Source of the DNA: Chromobacterium sp. ATCC 53434
GTDB lineage: Bacteria > Pseudomonadota > Gammaproteobacteria > Burkholderiales > Chromobacteriaceae
NCBI RefSeq assembly: GCF_002848345.1
Contig: NZ_CP025429.1
Location: 310,001-374,000 of the forward strand
DNA length: 64,000 bases
Direction: 5' to 3'
Shown here: positions 28,006 to 40,000 of the stretch, piece after piece
Position numbering within the stretch: position 1 is the stretch's first letter
Layout: every line of letters starts with the position of its first letter
Translations under genes and position numbers: made by a program
The notes under the pieces: generated by a model
The model's input: only the letters and a program-made list of their open reading frames with translations
What the model was told of the DNA's origin: nothing
Databases searched by the model: none

Positions 28006-28066
28006 CGAGGATTCTTACCCCCGAAAAAGCATGACGGCCGGCGCGCCTGCCGTTCTGGAGCAATGC

Positions 28067-31000
28067 ATGCATCTCGAAAGTCTGGCGGCCGCATCCGGCC
28101 ACTCCTCCTTCGCTGGCTTGGCCGGCTTGTCCGCCGCTCAACAGAGTCTGTGGTTTCTGAATCAGTTCGAACGCGGCGGCGTGACGTATAACGTCCCGTT
28201 CACGCTGCGGCTGTCCGGCCGCGTCGACGCCGACGCGCTCGCGCGCGCGTTTGCCGTCGTGCAGCGGCGGCATCCCGCGCTCCGCTCCAGGTTCCCAAGC
28301 CTGGACGGCAAGCCGGCCGCGCGCATCGTCGATACCTTGGCCGGGCTGGAGCGGGCGGATCTGTCGGCGGATCCGGATCCCGAGATGCGGATTGCCCTGC
28401 TGGAGGATGAACAAGCCCGCTCGGCATTCGATCTGGAGCGCGACGCGCCTATCCTCGCCACGCTCGCGCGCATCGCGGACGACGAATACGCGCTGATCGT
28501 GACCGTGCATCACATCGTGTTCGACGGCCGCTCGGTGCAGATATTTCTGGATGAGCTGGCGAACGCTTACGAGGCGCTCGCCGGCGGCGTCGATCCGGAC
28601 GCGTCGTCGCTTGCCGACGGCCTGCACCCCGGCGCCGCCGTCGGCGGCGCGGAGCTTGAGGCCGGCATTGAGCATTGGCGGAGCCGGCTAGTGGGCGCGC
28701 CGGCGGTATTGCCGCTGCCGCTGGACCATCCGCGTCCGGCGGAGCGGCGTTTCAACGGCCGCCGCGCCGTGTTCGACGTGCCCGCCGACGTGGTCCGCGC
28801 GCTCCGGGGCGTGGCCAGCGGGCGCAGCGTGTCGATGTATATGATCGGCCTCGCGGCGTTCGCCGTGTTGCTGCGGCGCTATACGCACGAGGGCGATGTG
28901 GTGATCGGCTCGCCGATCTCGAACCGTTACGAGCTGGATTGCGAGGACGCGATCGGCTATTTCGTGAACACCTTGCCGAACCGGATCGACGCGTCCGGTT
29001 CGCCGACGTTTGCCCAACTGCTCGATCGCGTGCGCGAGACTGTGCTCGAAACGCTCGAGCATTCCTATGTGCCGTTCGAGAAGATAGTCGAAGCCGTCCA
29101 GCCTCCGCGATCGCTCAGCCATGGGCCGGTGTTCCAGGTCTTGTTCGATCTGGCGGCGGAAGGGTTCTCGACCGCGTTCGGAGACGGGATAGCCGCGCGT
29201 TTTTACACGCTGGATTCCCGCACCGCGAAATACGATCTCAGCCTTACGCTATCGTTGGTCGGCGACGGCATGCGCGGCGCGTTCGAGTACGATTGCGACC
29301 TGCTCGACGACGCGCTGGTCGAGCGGATGAGCGATAGCCTGGTGCGGATCTTGCGCCGCTTCGCGGCCGATTTGAATGCGCCGATCGATGGCTTCCCCTT
29401 GCTGTCTCGCGAGGCGGCGGCGGTGATGCTGTCCCTGGCCAACGACGGCGCGCGCGATCCCGACGCGCCATTCCTGCCGTTCCACCGGGCGGTAGAGGAG
29501 GTCGCGGCGCGCGACGGCGATGCGATCGCGCTGGTTTACGGCGAGGCGCGCCAGACATACGCCGATGTCGACGCGCGGGCGACGGCGCTCGCCGGTCGCC
29601 TGCGCGCGTCCGGCGTCCGGCGTGGGGATCGCGTCGTCGTCTTGAGACGCTACGGGCCCGAAGTGATTATCGCTCTCCTCGCCATCCACAAGATAGGCGC
29701 GGTGTTTGTGCTGGTTTCGCCGGACGACGCGCGGCATGCGTCGCTATTGGACGATGTGGCGCCGGCCGCCGTCGTCGTCGCGAAGGCTGGCGACGGCGCG
29801 GGGTTTGACGGCCCGGTGATCGCGATGGACGAGGCCGACGGCGCCGAGCGCGCGCCGTTCGCGGCCGATGGCTGGGAGGATGAGGCGACGCTGCCCGACG
29901 ACATCGCGTATGTCATCTTCACCTCCGGTTCGACTGGCCGGCCTAAGGGCGTCCAGGTTTCGCATGGCAGCTGGATGTCCTTGTTCCATGCCTTCGAGGC
30001 CGCCTACGGCCGCGCCGAGCTTGGCGTGACCGCCGTGCTGCAGATGGCGAACCACACCTTCGATGTGTTCATGAGCGACGTCATTCGCGGCCTGGGCGGC
30101 GGCGGCAGGCTGATCATGTGCCCGCGCGAAAGCCTGAGCGATGCGGCGGCGCTGCATGGCTTGATCGAGCGCGAGGGCGCGACGGTGATGGAGTTTGTGC
30201 CCGCCGTGGTCCGGCAGATGATCGACTACCTCGAACGCAGCGGCAAACGACTGCGCGCGCGCGCGGTCACATGCGGCGCGGACGTCTGGTTTGTGCACGA
30301 ATATAGAAAGTTGCGCGCCTTGTGTGCGCCGGACACGCGGGTGCTGAGCGTATACGGCGTGACGGAGGCGACATGCGAAAGCGCGACGTTCGAACCGCAG
30401 GTGTCCTGGTATGAGTCCGAGCGCAGCCTGCCGATAGGCGCGCCGCTGCCCAACACGTCGATGTATGTGGTCGACGGCGCCTTGAATCTGGTGCCGCTCG
30501 GCGTGCCCGGCGAGTTGCTGATCGGCGGCGGCGCCGTCGCCTCGGGCTATCTGAACCGGCCGGAGTTGAACCAGGAGCGTTTCCCGACGGGTTCGTTCGA
30601 CGCCGACGGCCGCTTCGCGTCCGATCCGAACGGCCGGCGTTTCTACCGCACCGGCGATTTGTGCCGCCATCTGGCGGACGGCACGATAGAGTTCATTGGC
30701 CGGCTCGACAATCAAGTGAAGGTGCGGGGCTTCCGGATCGAACTGGGCGAAATCGAGAGCGTTCTCGCCGATTATTCCGCCGTGCGCGAGTGCGCGGTGG
30801 TGACGCGTCCGGCGCCCGGCGGCGAGCTCGAGCTGGTCGCTTACGCGAGCGCGGCGGAAACGGCGGATATATTGTTGGCGCATCTGCGCGCGCGCCTGCC
30901 GGCGCATATGGTGCCGCGCGCATTGGTGCTGCTGCCGGCGCTGCCCCTGTCGGCGAACGGCAAGATCGATAGAAAGCGGCTACCCGATCCGGACTGGAAT

Positions 31001-34000
31001 GCGACCGAACGCGTCTATACCGCGCCGCGCAATCCGCTGGAAGCGCGGATCGCAGAGGATTGGGAAGCGCTGCTGCAGACGACGCGGGTCGGCGTCCACG
31101 ACAACTTCTTCGAGCGTGGCGGCCATTCGCTGCTGATCACGCAGACGCTGGCGCGCGTTCACGACGCGTTTGGCGTGAAGCTGCGGGTGGCGGATCTGTT
31201 CGAGCGTCCGACGATCGCCCAGCTGGCCGAAACAGTGATGCAGAAAATGATGGAGCGCGCGCAGGGCGGCGGCGCGGAGCGCGCCAGCGCGGCCATCTCC
31301 GAAGCGTCGGGGACGGAGCGGCGCCGCTTGTCGTTCGCGCAGCGGCGGATGTGGTTCGCGCAGCAAGCCGCGCCGACCTCCGCCTACAATATGCCCGAGG
31401 TCTTCCGCGCGCGCGGGCCGCTGGATCGCGCGGCGCTGGAGGCCGCGCTGAATCATGTGATCGCCCGCCACGAGACATTGCGCACCCGCTTCGGCGCGGA
31501 AGTGCAGACATTCGTCGACGACGCGGGCGCGACGCGCAAGGAGCCGCTTGCGCAAGTCGATGAACCGGCGCGGCTGGCGCTCGTCGCGGAATCCGTCGAC
31601 GCGGCGAATCTGGACCAGCGGCTCGCGCGCGAGGCGGCCGGGCCGTTCGCGCTGGATCGCGAATGGCCGATCCGCGCCAGCCTGTGGCGCATGGCCGACG
31701 ATGACCATGTGTTGTGCGTGGTGCTGCATCACATCGCCTATGACGGCTGGTCCAGCGCCTTGCTGCGCCGCGAGCTGGCGGCCGCCTATCGCGAATACGC
31801 CGGCGGCGGCGCGCCCGGCGCTTGCGCGCTCAAGCCGCAGTATCAGGATTACGCGGCCTGGCAGCGCGCGCAAGCCGCGACGCCAGGATTCGCGGAGTGG
31901 GTGGCTGCGTGGCGCGAGCGCTTGAGCGACCTCCCTCCGGCGCTGCCCTTGCACGAGCGCGCCGGCGCGACGGACGCCGACGACGCCGCGGGGGACTACG
32001 CCGGGTTTGAATTGCCCGCGGCATGCTCGGCGCAACTGACGCGGCTGTGCGAACGCTTGAGCTGCACGCCGACGATGGTGTTGCACGCGGCGTTCGCGGT
32101 GCTGCTGCACCGCTACACCGGGCAGGACGACATCATCATCGGCATCCCGTTCGCCGGCCGCGATCATCCGGACGCCGAGGCCTTGCTGGGCTTCTTCGTC
32201 AACCTGCTGCCGGTGCGGCTGCGGATGGAAGAGCCGATGCGGCTGGCGGATGCGGTCAAGGCAAGCCGGCGTGCGCTGCTCGACGCCGACGCCGGGCAGG
32301 CGGTGCCGCTCGACCATCTGGTTGAAACGCTGAATCCGGCGCGCGCGCCGGGCAGGCATCCATTCTTCCAGATCGGGCTCGTCGTGCAGAGCGCGCCGCC
32401 GGCTGCGCTCAATCTGCCGGGCCTGGCGGTGGAGGAGATCGCGCTCGCCTCCGACGAGGTCAAACTCGATCTGATGCTGGAAATCCGCGCGTTCGACGGC
32501 GCGCCGCTGGGCGGCGGCTTCAAATACCGCAAGTCGCGTTACGCGCGCGGCTTTGTCGACGGGCTGGCGCGCCACTTCGGCGAATTGCTGCGCAATCTTC
32601 TCGCCGACGCCGAGCAGACGGTTTCCGAAGTGCGGATGTTGCCCGCCGACGAATATCTGGCGTTGACGCGCGCGTGCAATCAGACGCGGCGCGATTTCGG
32701 CGCGGGCGGCGACGTGGTCGCGCAATTCGAGTCGCGCGTGTTGGCGGCCCCCGATGCCGTCGCGCTGGCGTTCGACGCGCGTCGCTGGACGTATGCGCAG
32801 CTCGATGCGCTGTCGAACCGGATCGCCGCCGCGCTGCTTGAGCGCGGCGCGGCGCCTGGCGCGAGGGTCGGCCTGTTCACCGGACGCCATCCGTATCTGG
32901 TCGCCGGCATGCTCGGCGCGCTGAAGGCGCGCTGCGCGTTTGTTCCCCTGAACCCCGACGACAAGATCGACGGCGGGCTGGGCTATACCATAGCCGATGC
33001 CGGCGTGCGGTTCTTGATCGCCCAGCGCGACATCGCGCCGCGGTGCGCGGCGTTGGGGCTGGCCACGCTTGTCGCCGACGACATCGATGATGAACGCTCG
33101 CCGGTCCCGCGCTTGCCCGGCATCGTCCGCGAACCGACCGATCTCGCCTATGTGCTGTACACCTCGGGCTCGACCGGGCGGCCCAAGGGGGTGATGGTCA
33201 CCCAGCGCAATCTGCGCAATACCGCGAACGCCTTCGCCGAATGCATCGGCCTGTATCCGGGCGCGCGGCAACTGCAGTATTTCTCGCCGGTGTTCGACGG
33301 CGTGTGCGGCGAGGTGTTTCCCGTGCTGATCAGCGGCGCCACCCTGGTGTTCGCGCACGGCGCGCGGCTGTTGCCCGGTCCGGAGTTGCTTGAGCTGCTG
33401 CGCGCCGCGCAGATCACGCATCTGCAGATCACGCCGACCGCGCTTCGCCTGCTGCCGCATGCCGAGTTGCCGGATCTGGCGACCATCGTGGCGGCCGGCG
33501 AGGCGTGCCCGGCGAATGTCGCGCACGCGTGGGCGCAGGGCCGGCGCTTCATCAACGGCTATGGACCGACCGAAACGACCATCTATGCCTCGGCGACCGA
33601 TTATTGGGATGCGCGCGGCTCGCTGGTGTTGAATCCGATCGCCAACGTGATGTTCTATGTGCTTGACCGTTATCGGAACCCGCTGCCGCATGGCGTGCCG
33701 GGTGAGCTGTATATCGGCGGAGAAGGCGTCGCGGCAGGCTATCTGAACCTGGACGAAGCGACCGCGCGCAGCTTTGTGCCGGATCCCTTCTCGTCCGAGC
33801 CTGGCGCGCGCTGCTACCGGACCGGCGATTACGTGATCCGCCAGGCGGATGGCAGCCTGGTGTATGTGGGGCGCTCGGACGGGCAAGTGAAAATCCGCGG
33901 TTTCCGCGTCGAGGCGGGAGAAATCGAAGCGCATCTGAACGCGTTGCCGGGCATCGAGCAAGGCATCGTGGCGGCGCCGCTCGATGCGAACGGGCATCGG

Positions 34001-37000
34001 ATTCTGATCGGCTACTATGTGGGAACGCTCGAGGAGGGGGATGCGCAGGCCCAGCTCGCGCGGAAGCTGCCCGCGCATATGGTGCCGGAGCGCTTGGTGA
34101 AACTGCCCGAGCTGCCGCGCGCGCGCACCGGCAAAGTCGATCGCAAGGCGCTTGCCGCCTATTCCGACGCGCAGCCGACGCAGGCGGCGCCCGCGCCGGC
34201 CGTCTCGTCGCCGGCGACGACCGGCGAGCGCGTGCAATTGGGCGGCCGCAAGCTGCTCGCGCGTGTCCGGCGGATCTGGCAAGAGGTGCTTGAGCGCGAC
34301 GATATCGAAGCGGATGGCAATTTCTTCGATCTCGGCGGCCATTCGTTGCGCATCGTCGAAATGCGCAAGCGCCTTGAGGATGCCTTCTCGACCCGCATCA
34401 CGATTCCGGAGCTGTTCGAGCATCCGACATTGCGCGCGCTGGTCGCGCATCTGGAGCGCCTGCGGGTATCCATCGCGGACGACGCCGCACCCCAGCCTGC
34501 CGCCGAGGCGGCCGATGTCGTCGTGGCCGGCGATGGGGAGGCCCCGGCCATCGCCGATGGCGCGATCGCGGTGATCGGCATGGCGGGGCGTTTTGCCGGC
34601 GCGCCGGACTTGCAGGCGTTTTGGGACACCCTGATCGATGGCGCCGAATCGACGCTGCGCTTCAGCGAGGAGTTGCTGGCCGAGCATGGCGCCGACGAGG
34701 CGGCGCGCTCGCAGCCGGATTTCGTCAAGCTTGGCAACCGGCTTGAGGACGCGGACAAGTTCGACGCCGAATTTTTCGGCTACTCGGCCCGCGAGGCGGC
34801 GTTGATGGACCCGCAGCAGCGGCTCTTCCTCGAGTGCGCGTGGGCGGCGGCGGAAGCGGCCGGTTACGGCAGCGCGCGCGGCGCGCGAGTCGGCGTGTTC
34901 GCGAGCGCGGGCACCAGCCACTATTTGCTCGACAATGTCTATCCGCGCCGCCGCGAGCTGAAGCTCGAGAACATCCAATGGTTGCTTGGCAACGGCCGCG
35001 ATTTCCTGGCGACGCGCGTCGCCTACAAGCTGGACCTGGCCGGTCCGGCCGTGACGGTCGAAACCGCGTGTTCGTCCTCGCTGGTCGCCGTTCACGCCGC
35101 GTGCGCCAGCTTGCGCTCGGGCGATTGCGAGATGGCGCTGGTCGGCGGCGTGTCGCTGGAGGCCGAGTACTATGGTTATCGGCCGATGCAGGGCAGCATC
35201 ATTTCCGCCGACGGTTATTGCCGGCCATTCGACGCCGATGCGTCCGGCACGACCGGCGGCAGCGGTTGCGCCGTCGTCATGCTCAAGCCGCTGGCGAAGG
35301 CGATCGAGGACGGCGACCATGTCCACGCGGTGATTCTCGGTTCGGCGATCAACAACGACGGCGCCGGCAAAGTCAGTTATACCGCGCCCAGCGTCGCCGG
35401 TCAGGCCGATGTGATCGCGGCGGCGCTGCGCAACGCGCAGGTGCCGGCGGAGACCATAGGCTATGTGGAAGCGCACGGCACTGGCACGCGGCTTGGCGAT
35501 CCGATCGAATTCCGCGCCCTCGCGCAGGCGTATGCGGCTGACGGCCGCTGGCCGGATGGCAGCTGCTGCGCGCTAGGCTCCGTCAAGGCCAACTTCGGGC
35601 ATCTGGACGCGGCGGCCGGAATTACCGGATTTGTGAAGGCGGTGCTCGCGGTCGAGCGCGGCGAGTTGCCGCCGATGGCCAACTTCACCCGGCCTAACGC
35701 CGAGATCGACCTCGACGGCAGTCCGTTCTACGTCAATACCGACAGGCGCGCCTGGCCCGAGGCGCCGTGGCCGCGTCGCGCCGGCATCAGCTCCTTCGGC
35801 ATTGGCGGCACCAACGCGCACGTGATCATCGAGGCGCCGCCGCGGCAACCGTCGCCGCTCGCCGAGGACGACGCCTGGCGCGTCTTGCCGCTGTCCGCCA
35901 AGTCGCCAAGCGCGCTTAGGCGCATGCGGCGCCGGCTCGCCGCGCATCTGAGAGCGACGCAGGCGCGGCTGTCCGATGTCGCGTACTCGCTTGGCGCGGG
36001 CCGCGCGCGCCTGCCGTTCCGGGACACGATAGTCTGCGCGACGCGCGAGCAGGCGCTTGTCGCGCTGGAGGCGGCATCGGAAACCCCGGCGCGCGAGCCC
36101 AGGGAGGACAGGCCGCTGGTCTTCATGTTCCCGGGGCAGGGCGCGCAGCATGTCGGCATGCTGCGGGGGCTCTACGAGCGCGAGCCGGTATTCCGCGAGG
36201 CCCTGGACGAGTGCGCGGCGCTGTTGCGCGCGCAATCCGGCCCCGACATCCTCGCCTTCCTTTATCCGGCTCCGGAGCGCGAAGACGAGGCGGCGGCCGC
36301 GTTGCGCGAGACCGAAGTCGCGCAGCCGGCGCTGTTCGCGGTCGAATACGCTTGCGCGCAACTATTGATCTCGCGCGGCGCGCAGGCGGACGCGCTGATC
36401 GGCCACAGCCTGGGCGAATTGGTCGCCGCCTGCATCGGCGGTTGCTACGCCTTGCCTGACGCGCTCGCCATTGTCGCGATGCGCGGCCGGCTGATGCAGC
36501 GCGCCGAACGCGGCGCGATGCTGGCGGTGACGCTGAGCGAGCAGGCATGCGCGAATTGGCTGGGCTCGGACGTGGAGCTGGCGGCCGTCAACGGCCGCGC
36601 CCAGTGCGTGTTGGCCGGCGGCGTCGAGACGATGGCGCGCTTGCAGCAAGCGCTGACCGACGCCGGTGTGCAAAGCCAGCCTATCCGCACCTCGCACGCC
36701 TTCCATTCCCGCCGCATGGCCGATGCCGCGCGGCAATTGGAGGCGTTTGTCGCGACGATTCCGGTGCAAGCGGGCGCGGTGCCGATTGTGTCGAACCGTA
36801 CCGGTGACTGGTTATCGCTGGACGCGGACAAGCACGCCGCCTATTGGGCCTCGCATCTGCGCGACACCGTGCGCTTTGCCGACGGGATCGAGATGCTGCA
36901 TGAAGCGTTCGACACGCCCATCCTGCTGGAGGTGGGGCCGGGACGGACCTTGCGCGCCGCCTTGGACGCGGATGCCGGCGAGTACGAAACCGCCGGTTGC

Positions 37001-40000
37001 GGCCGTCATCCGCGCGATCGCTCGGACGACGCGGCGATGTTTGAACATGCCGTCGCGGCGTTGTGGCGGATGGGCGCGCGGCTTGACTGGCCGCGTGTTC
37101 GCGGCGCCGATTCCGCGCGTCGCGTGCCCTTGCCGACCTATCCGTTCGCGCGCGCGCGGCACTGGATAGACGCGCCGATTGAACGCGGCGCCGCTCCGGC
37201 CCTGTACCGGCACTGGCGTCGGCTGGCTGGCGGCGGGCGGGAATACGCGCTGGCGCTGCTGCCGTCGCTGTGGCTGGTGGACGAGCACCGCGTGTTCGAC
37301 GGCAAGCCGGTGTTGCCGGGCACGGGCTGCCTGGAGCTGGTGCGCGGCGCGTTCGAGCGCATGGGGCATGGACCCATGATCGAAATGCGCGATGTGTATT
37401 TCCCGGCGCCGCTTGTGCTCGACGAGGCGCGAGGCCCGCACGCGGTGCGGGTGACCTTCGGCGGCGAGGACGGCGCTGCGCAGGACTTTGCCTTGACGTC
37501 CGCGCCGCTGGACGACGACGGCGCCTGGATTATCCATGCACAGGGCAGGATCGCCGCCGAAGACCACGCGTCGACGCCATCGGCCGCTTTCGACCATCTG
37601 CGCGATTTGCGCGCCGACACGTTGGCGAGCGTCGACGCCCGCACCGCGCTCAATGAGCGACTCGCGCTGTTTGGACCTCGCTGGCGTTGTTTCCGCTCGA
37701 TGTGGCTGGCGGAGGACGAAGGCGTCGCCCGCCTTGAGCTCGACCCCGGCTTTGCGGCCGACTTGGGGCGTTTCCCCTTGCATCCGGCGCTGCTAGACAT
37801 GGCGACCGGCTTCCTGGCGGTGATGGAGAACCGCGGAGCGCGGCTGCCGTTTCATTACGGCAGGCTGTCCATCCATGCGCCGCTGACCGAACGGCTATAC
37901 AGCCACGCGCGGCGAGTGCGGGAAAACGTTTACGACCTGACGCTGTTCGCGGCGGATGCCGCCGGCGGTGTCGGGCCGGCGTTGGCTAGCGTGGAAGGCT
38001 TCACCTTGCGCGACGAGCGACTGGACGCCGCGGCGGCCGACCGATCCGCGCCGGACGCGTGGTGCACGCGGCCCGCTTGGCGGCCGGCCTTGCCGCCGCG
38101 CGGCGAGGCGCTGCCGGCAACGGGATGGACGATAGTGGCGCGCCAGGCTGCCTGGCGCGAGGCGATCCAGCCCTTTGCGCCGCGAGACAGCGCATGGGTG
38201 GATGGCGAGCACGAGATCGCGCCGGGCGATGCCGATGGCTATGCCGGCCTTGTCGAGCGACAGCCGGAGCCGGCGCAATGGGTGTATTGCGCCGACGATG
38301 GCGACAGCCGCTCGGCGGGCGCGCTGTTCGACGATCTGATGCGGCTGTTGCAGGCGTTTGCGCCGAAGGCGCCTCACGGAACGGTGTTGACGCTGGTCAG
38401 CAGCGGAGCCTGCGCCGTGCGCGCCGATGACCGCCCGCGGCCCGCCCAGGCGGCGCTGGCCGGCGCCCTGCGAGCCGCGGCGTGGGAGTTTCCGCAGCTG
38501 CGTTGTCGCCATATCGATCTGCCGGCGCAGCCGGGCGCGGCCGACTACGCCGCGCTGGGCGACGCGTTGGCGCGCGCCGACGTCGGCGAGCGGACGCCGC
38601 TCGCGCCGACGGTGGCGGTGCGCGACGGCACATTCCACGAGCCGTTTTTCCGCGCGCTGCCGGCCCTGGAGGCGCCGCCGCGGCTGGTGGATGGCGGCGT
38701 GTATGTGATCACCGGCGGCCTGGGCGGAATGGGTCTGGCGTTCGCGGCGCACATCGCCAAGCATGCCGCGGCTCCGCGCTTGCATCTGGTGTCGCGCTCG
38801 GCGGGCGCGACGAAGCCGGAGGTCGAGGCCTCGCTGAGCGCCTTGCGCGAGCTGGGCACCGAGGTGACGCTGGTTCAGGCCGACTGCGGGGACCACGCCG
38901 CGTTTGCCGCCGCGCTCGCGGACATCCGCGCCCGTCACGGCCGGATAGACGGCGCGATTCACGCGGCCGGCGCCGAGGCCAGCGGGCCGATCCAGTTGGG
39001 CGCGCCCGCCTTGTGGGAGCGCGTGCTGGCGCCGAAGACGACGGGCGTCGAGGCGCTGTTGGACGCCTTGCGCGGCGAGCAACCGGACTTTGTCCTGCTG
39101 TGCTCGTCGCTGGCCTCGCTGGTTGGCGGCGTCGGGCAAGCCGACTACGCGGCCGCGAACGCCTATCTCGACGCCGCCGCGCATGCGGCGCGCCGCGACG
39201 GCCTGCCTGTTGTCGCGGTGAATTGGGATGCCTGGGCGGAGGTGGGCATGCGCGTCGAACATGATCGCGCGCACCCTGGTCAGACGCCGATCGACGCGGC
39301 GCATGGCCTGCTCGTCGCCGAGGGTTGCCGCGTGTTCGATATCACGCTCGCGCAGCAGGGCGCGCAAGTGGCGGTGAACAAGGCTGCCGACATCGATGCC
39401 TGGATGCGCCGTCTCGCTGGCGGCCCGGGCGCGCGCCGCGAGCGGGAGGGGGCGTCCGCGCCGGCGGAACACGCCGAACGACTTGCGCCGCGCACCGACA
39501 TCGAGCGCCAGCTGGCCGAGCTGTGGCGCGAGTTGCTAGGCGGCGAGTTGCCGGGCGTGCGGGACGATTTCTTCACGCTGGGCGGCCATTCCTTGCTGGG
39601 CGCGCAACTGATCTCCCGCGTGCGGGAACGGTTTCCGCAATGCCTGACGCTGGCCGAGTTTCTCGATGAGCCGACGATAGAGCGGATCGCCCAGTCGCTT
39701 GGCGCGACCGAGGGGGCGGAAGACGCCGGGGATGCGGTGGATGCGCATGTGCGTTACTGCCTGGTGCCGGTGCAACGCGCGGGAGCCGGCGCGCCGTTCT
39801 TTGTCTTGCCGGGCATGGGCGGCAATGTGAACCAGCTATTGCCGTTGGCCAAGGCGATGGGCGGCGACCGCCCGTTCTACGGCTTGCAGTGTCTTGGCCT
39901 GGACGGCAAGGCGGAACCGCATGGCAGCGTGGAGGAGATGGCGGAGCACTACGTCCGTTGCATCCGTTCGGTCCAGCCGCATGGGCCGTATCTGCTCGGC

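Noticed and set aside
27884..28066. Earlier start of the megasynthase overlapping the end of the first NRPS
   Set aside because: The first 60 residues are Arg/Ser-rich and out of frame with the PCP of the upstream gene; better ribosome sites lie at 28031 or 28067.
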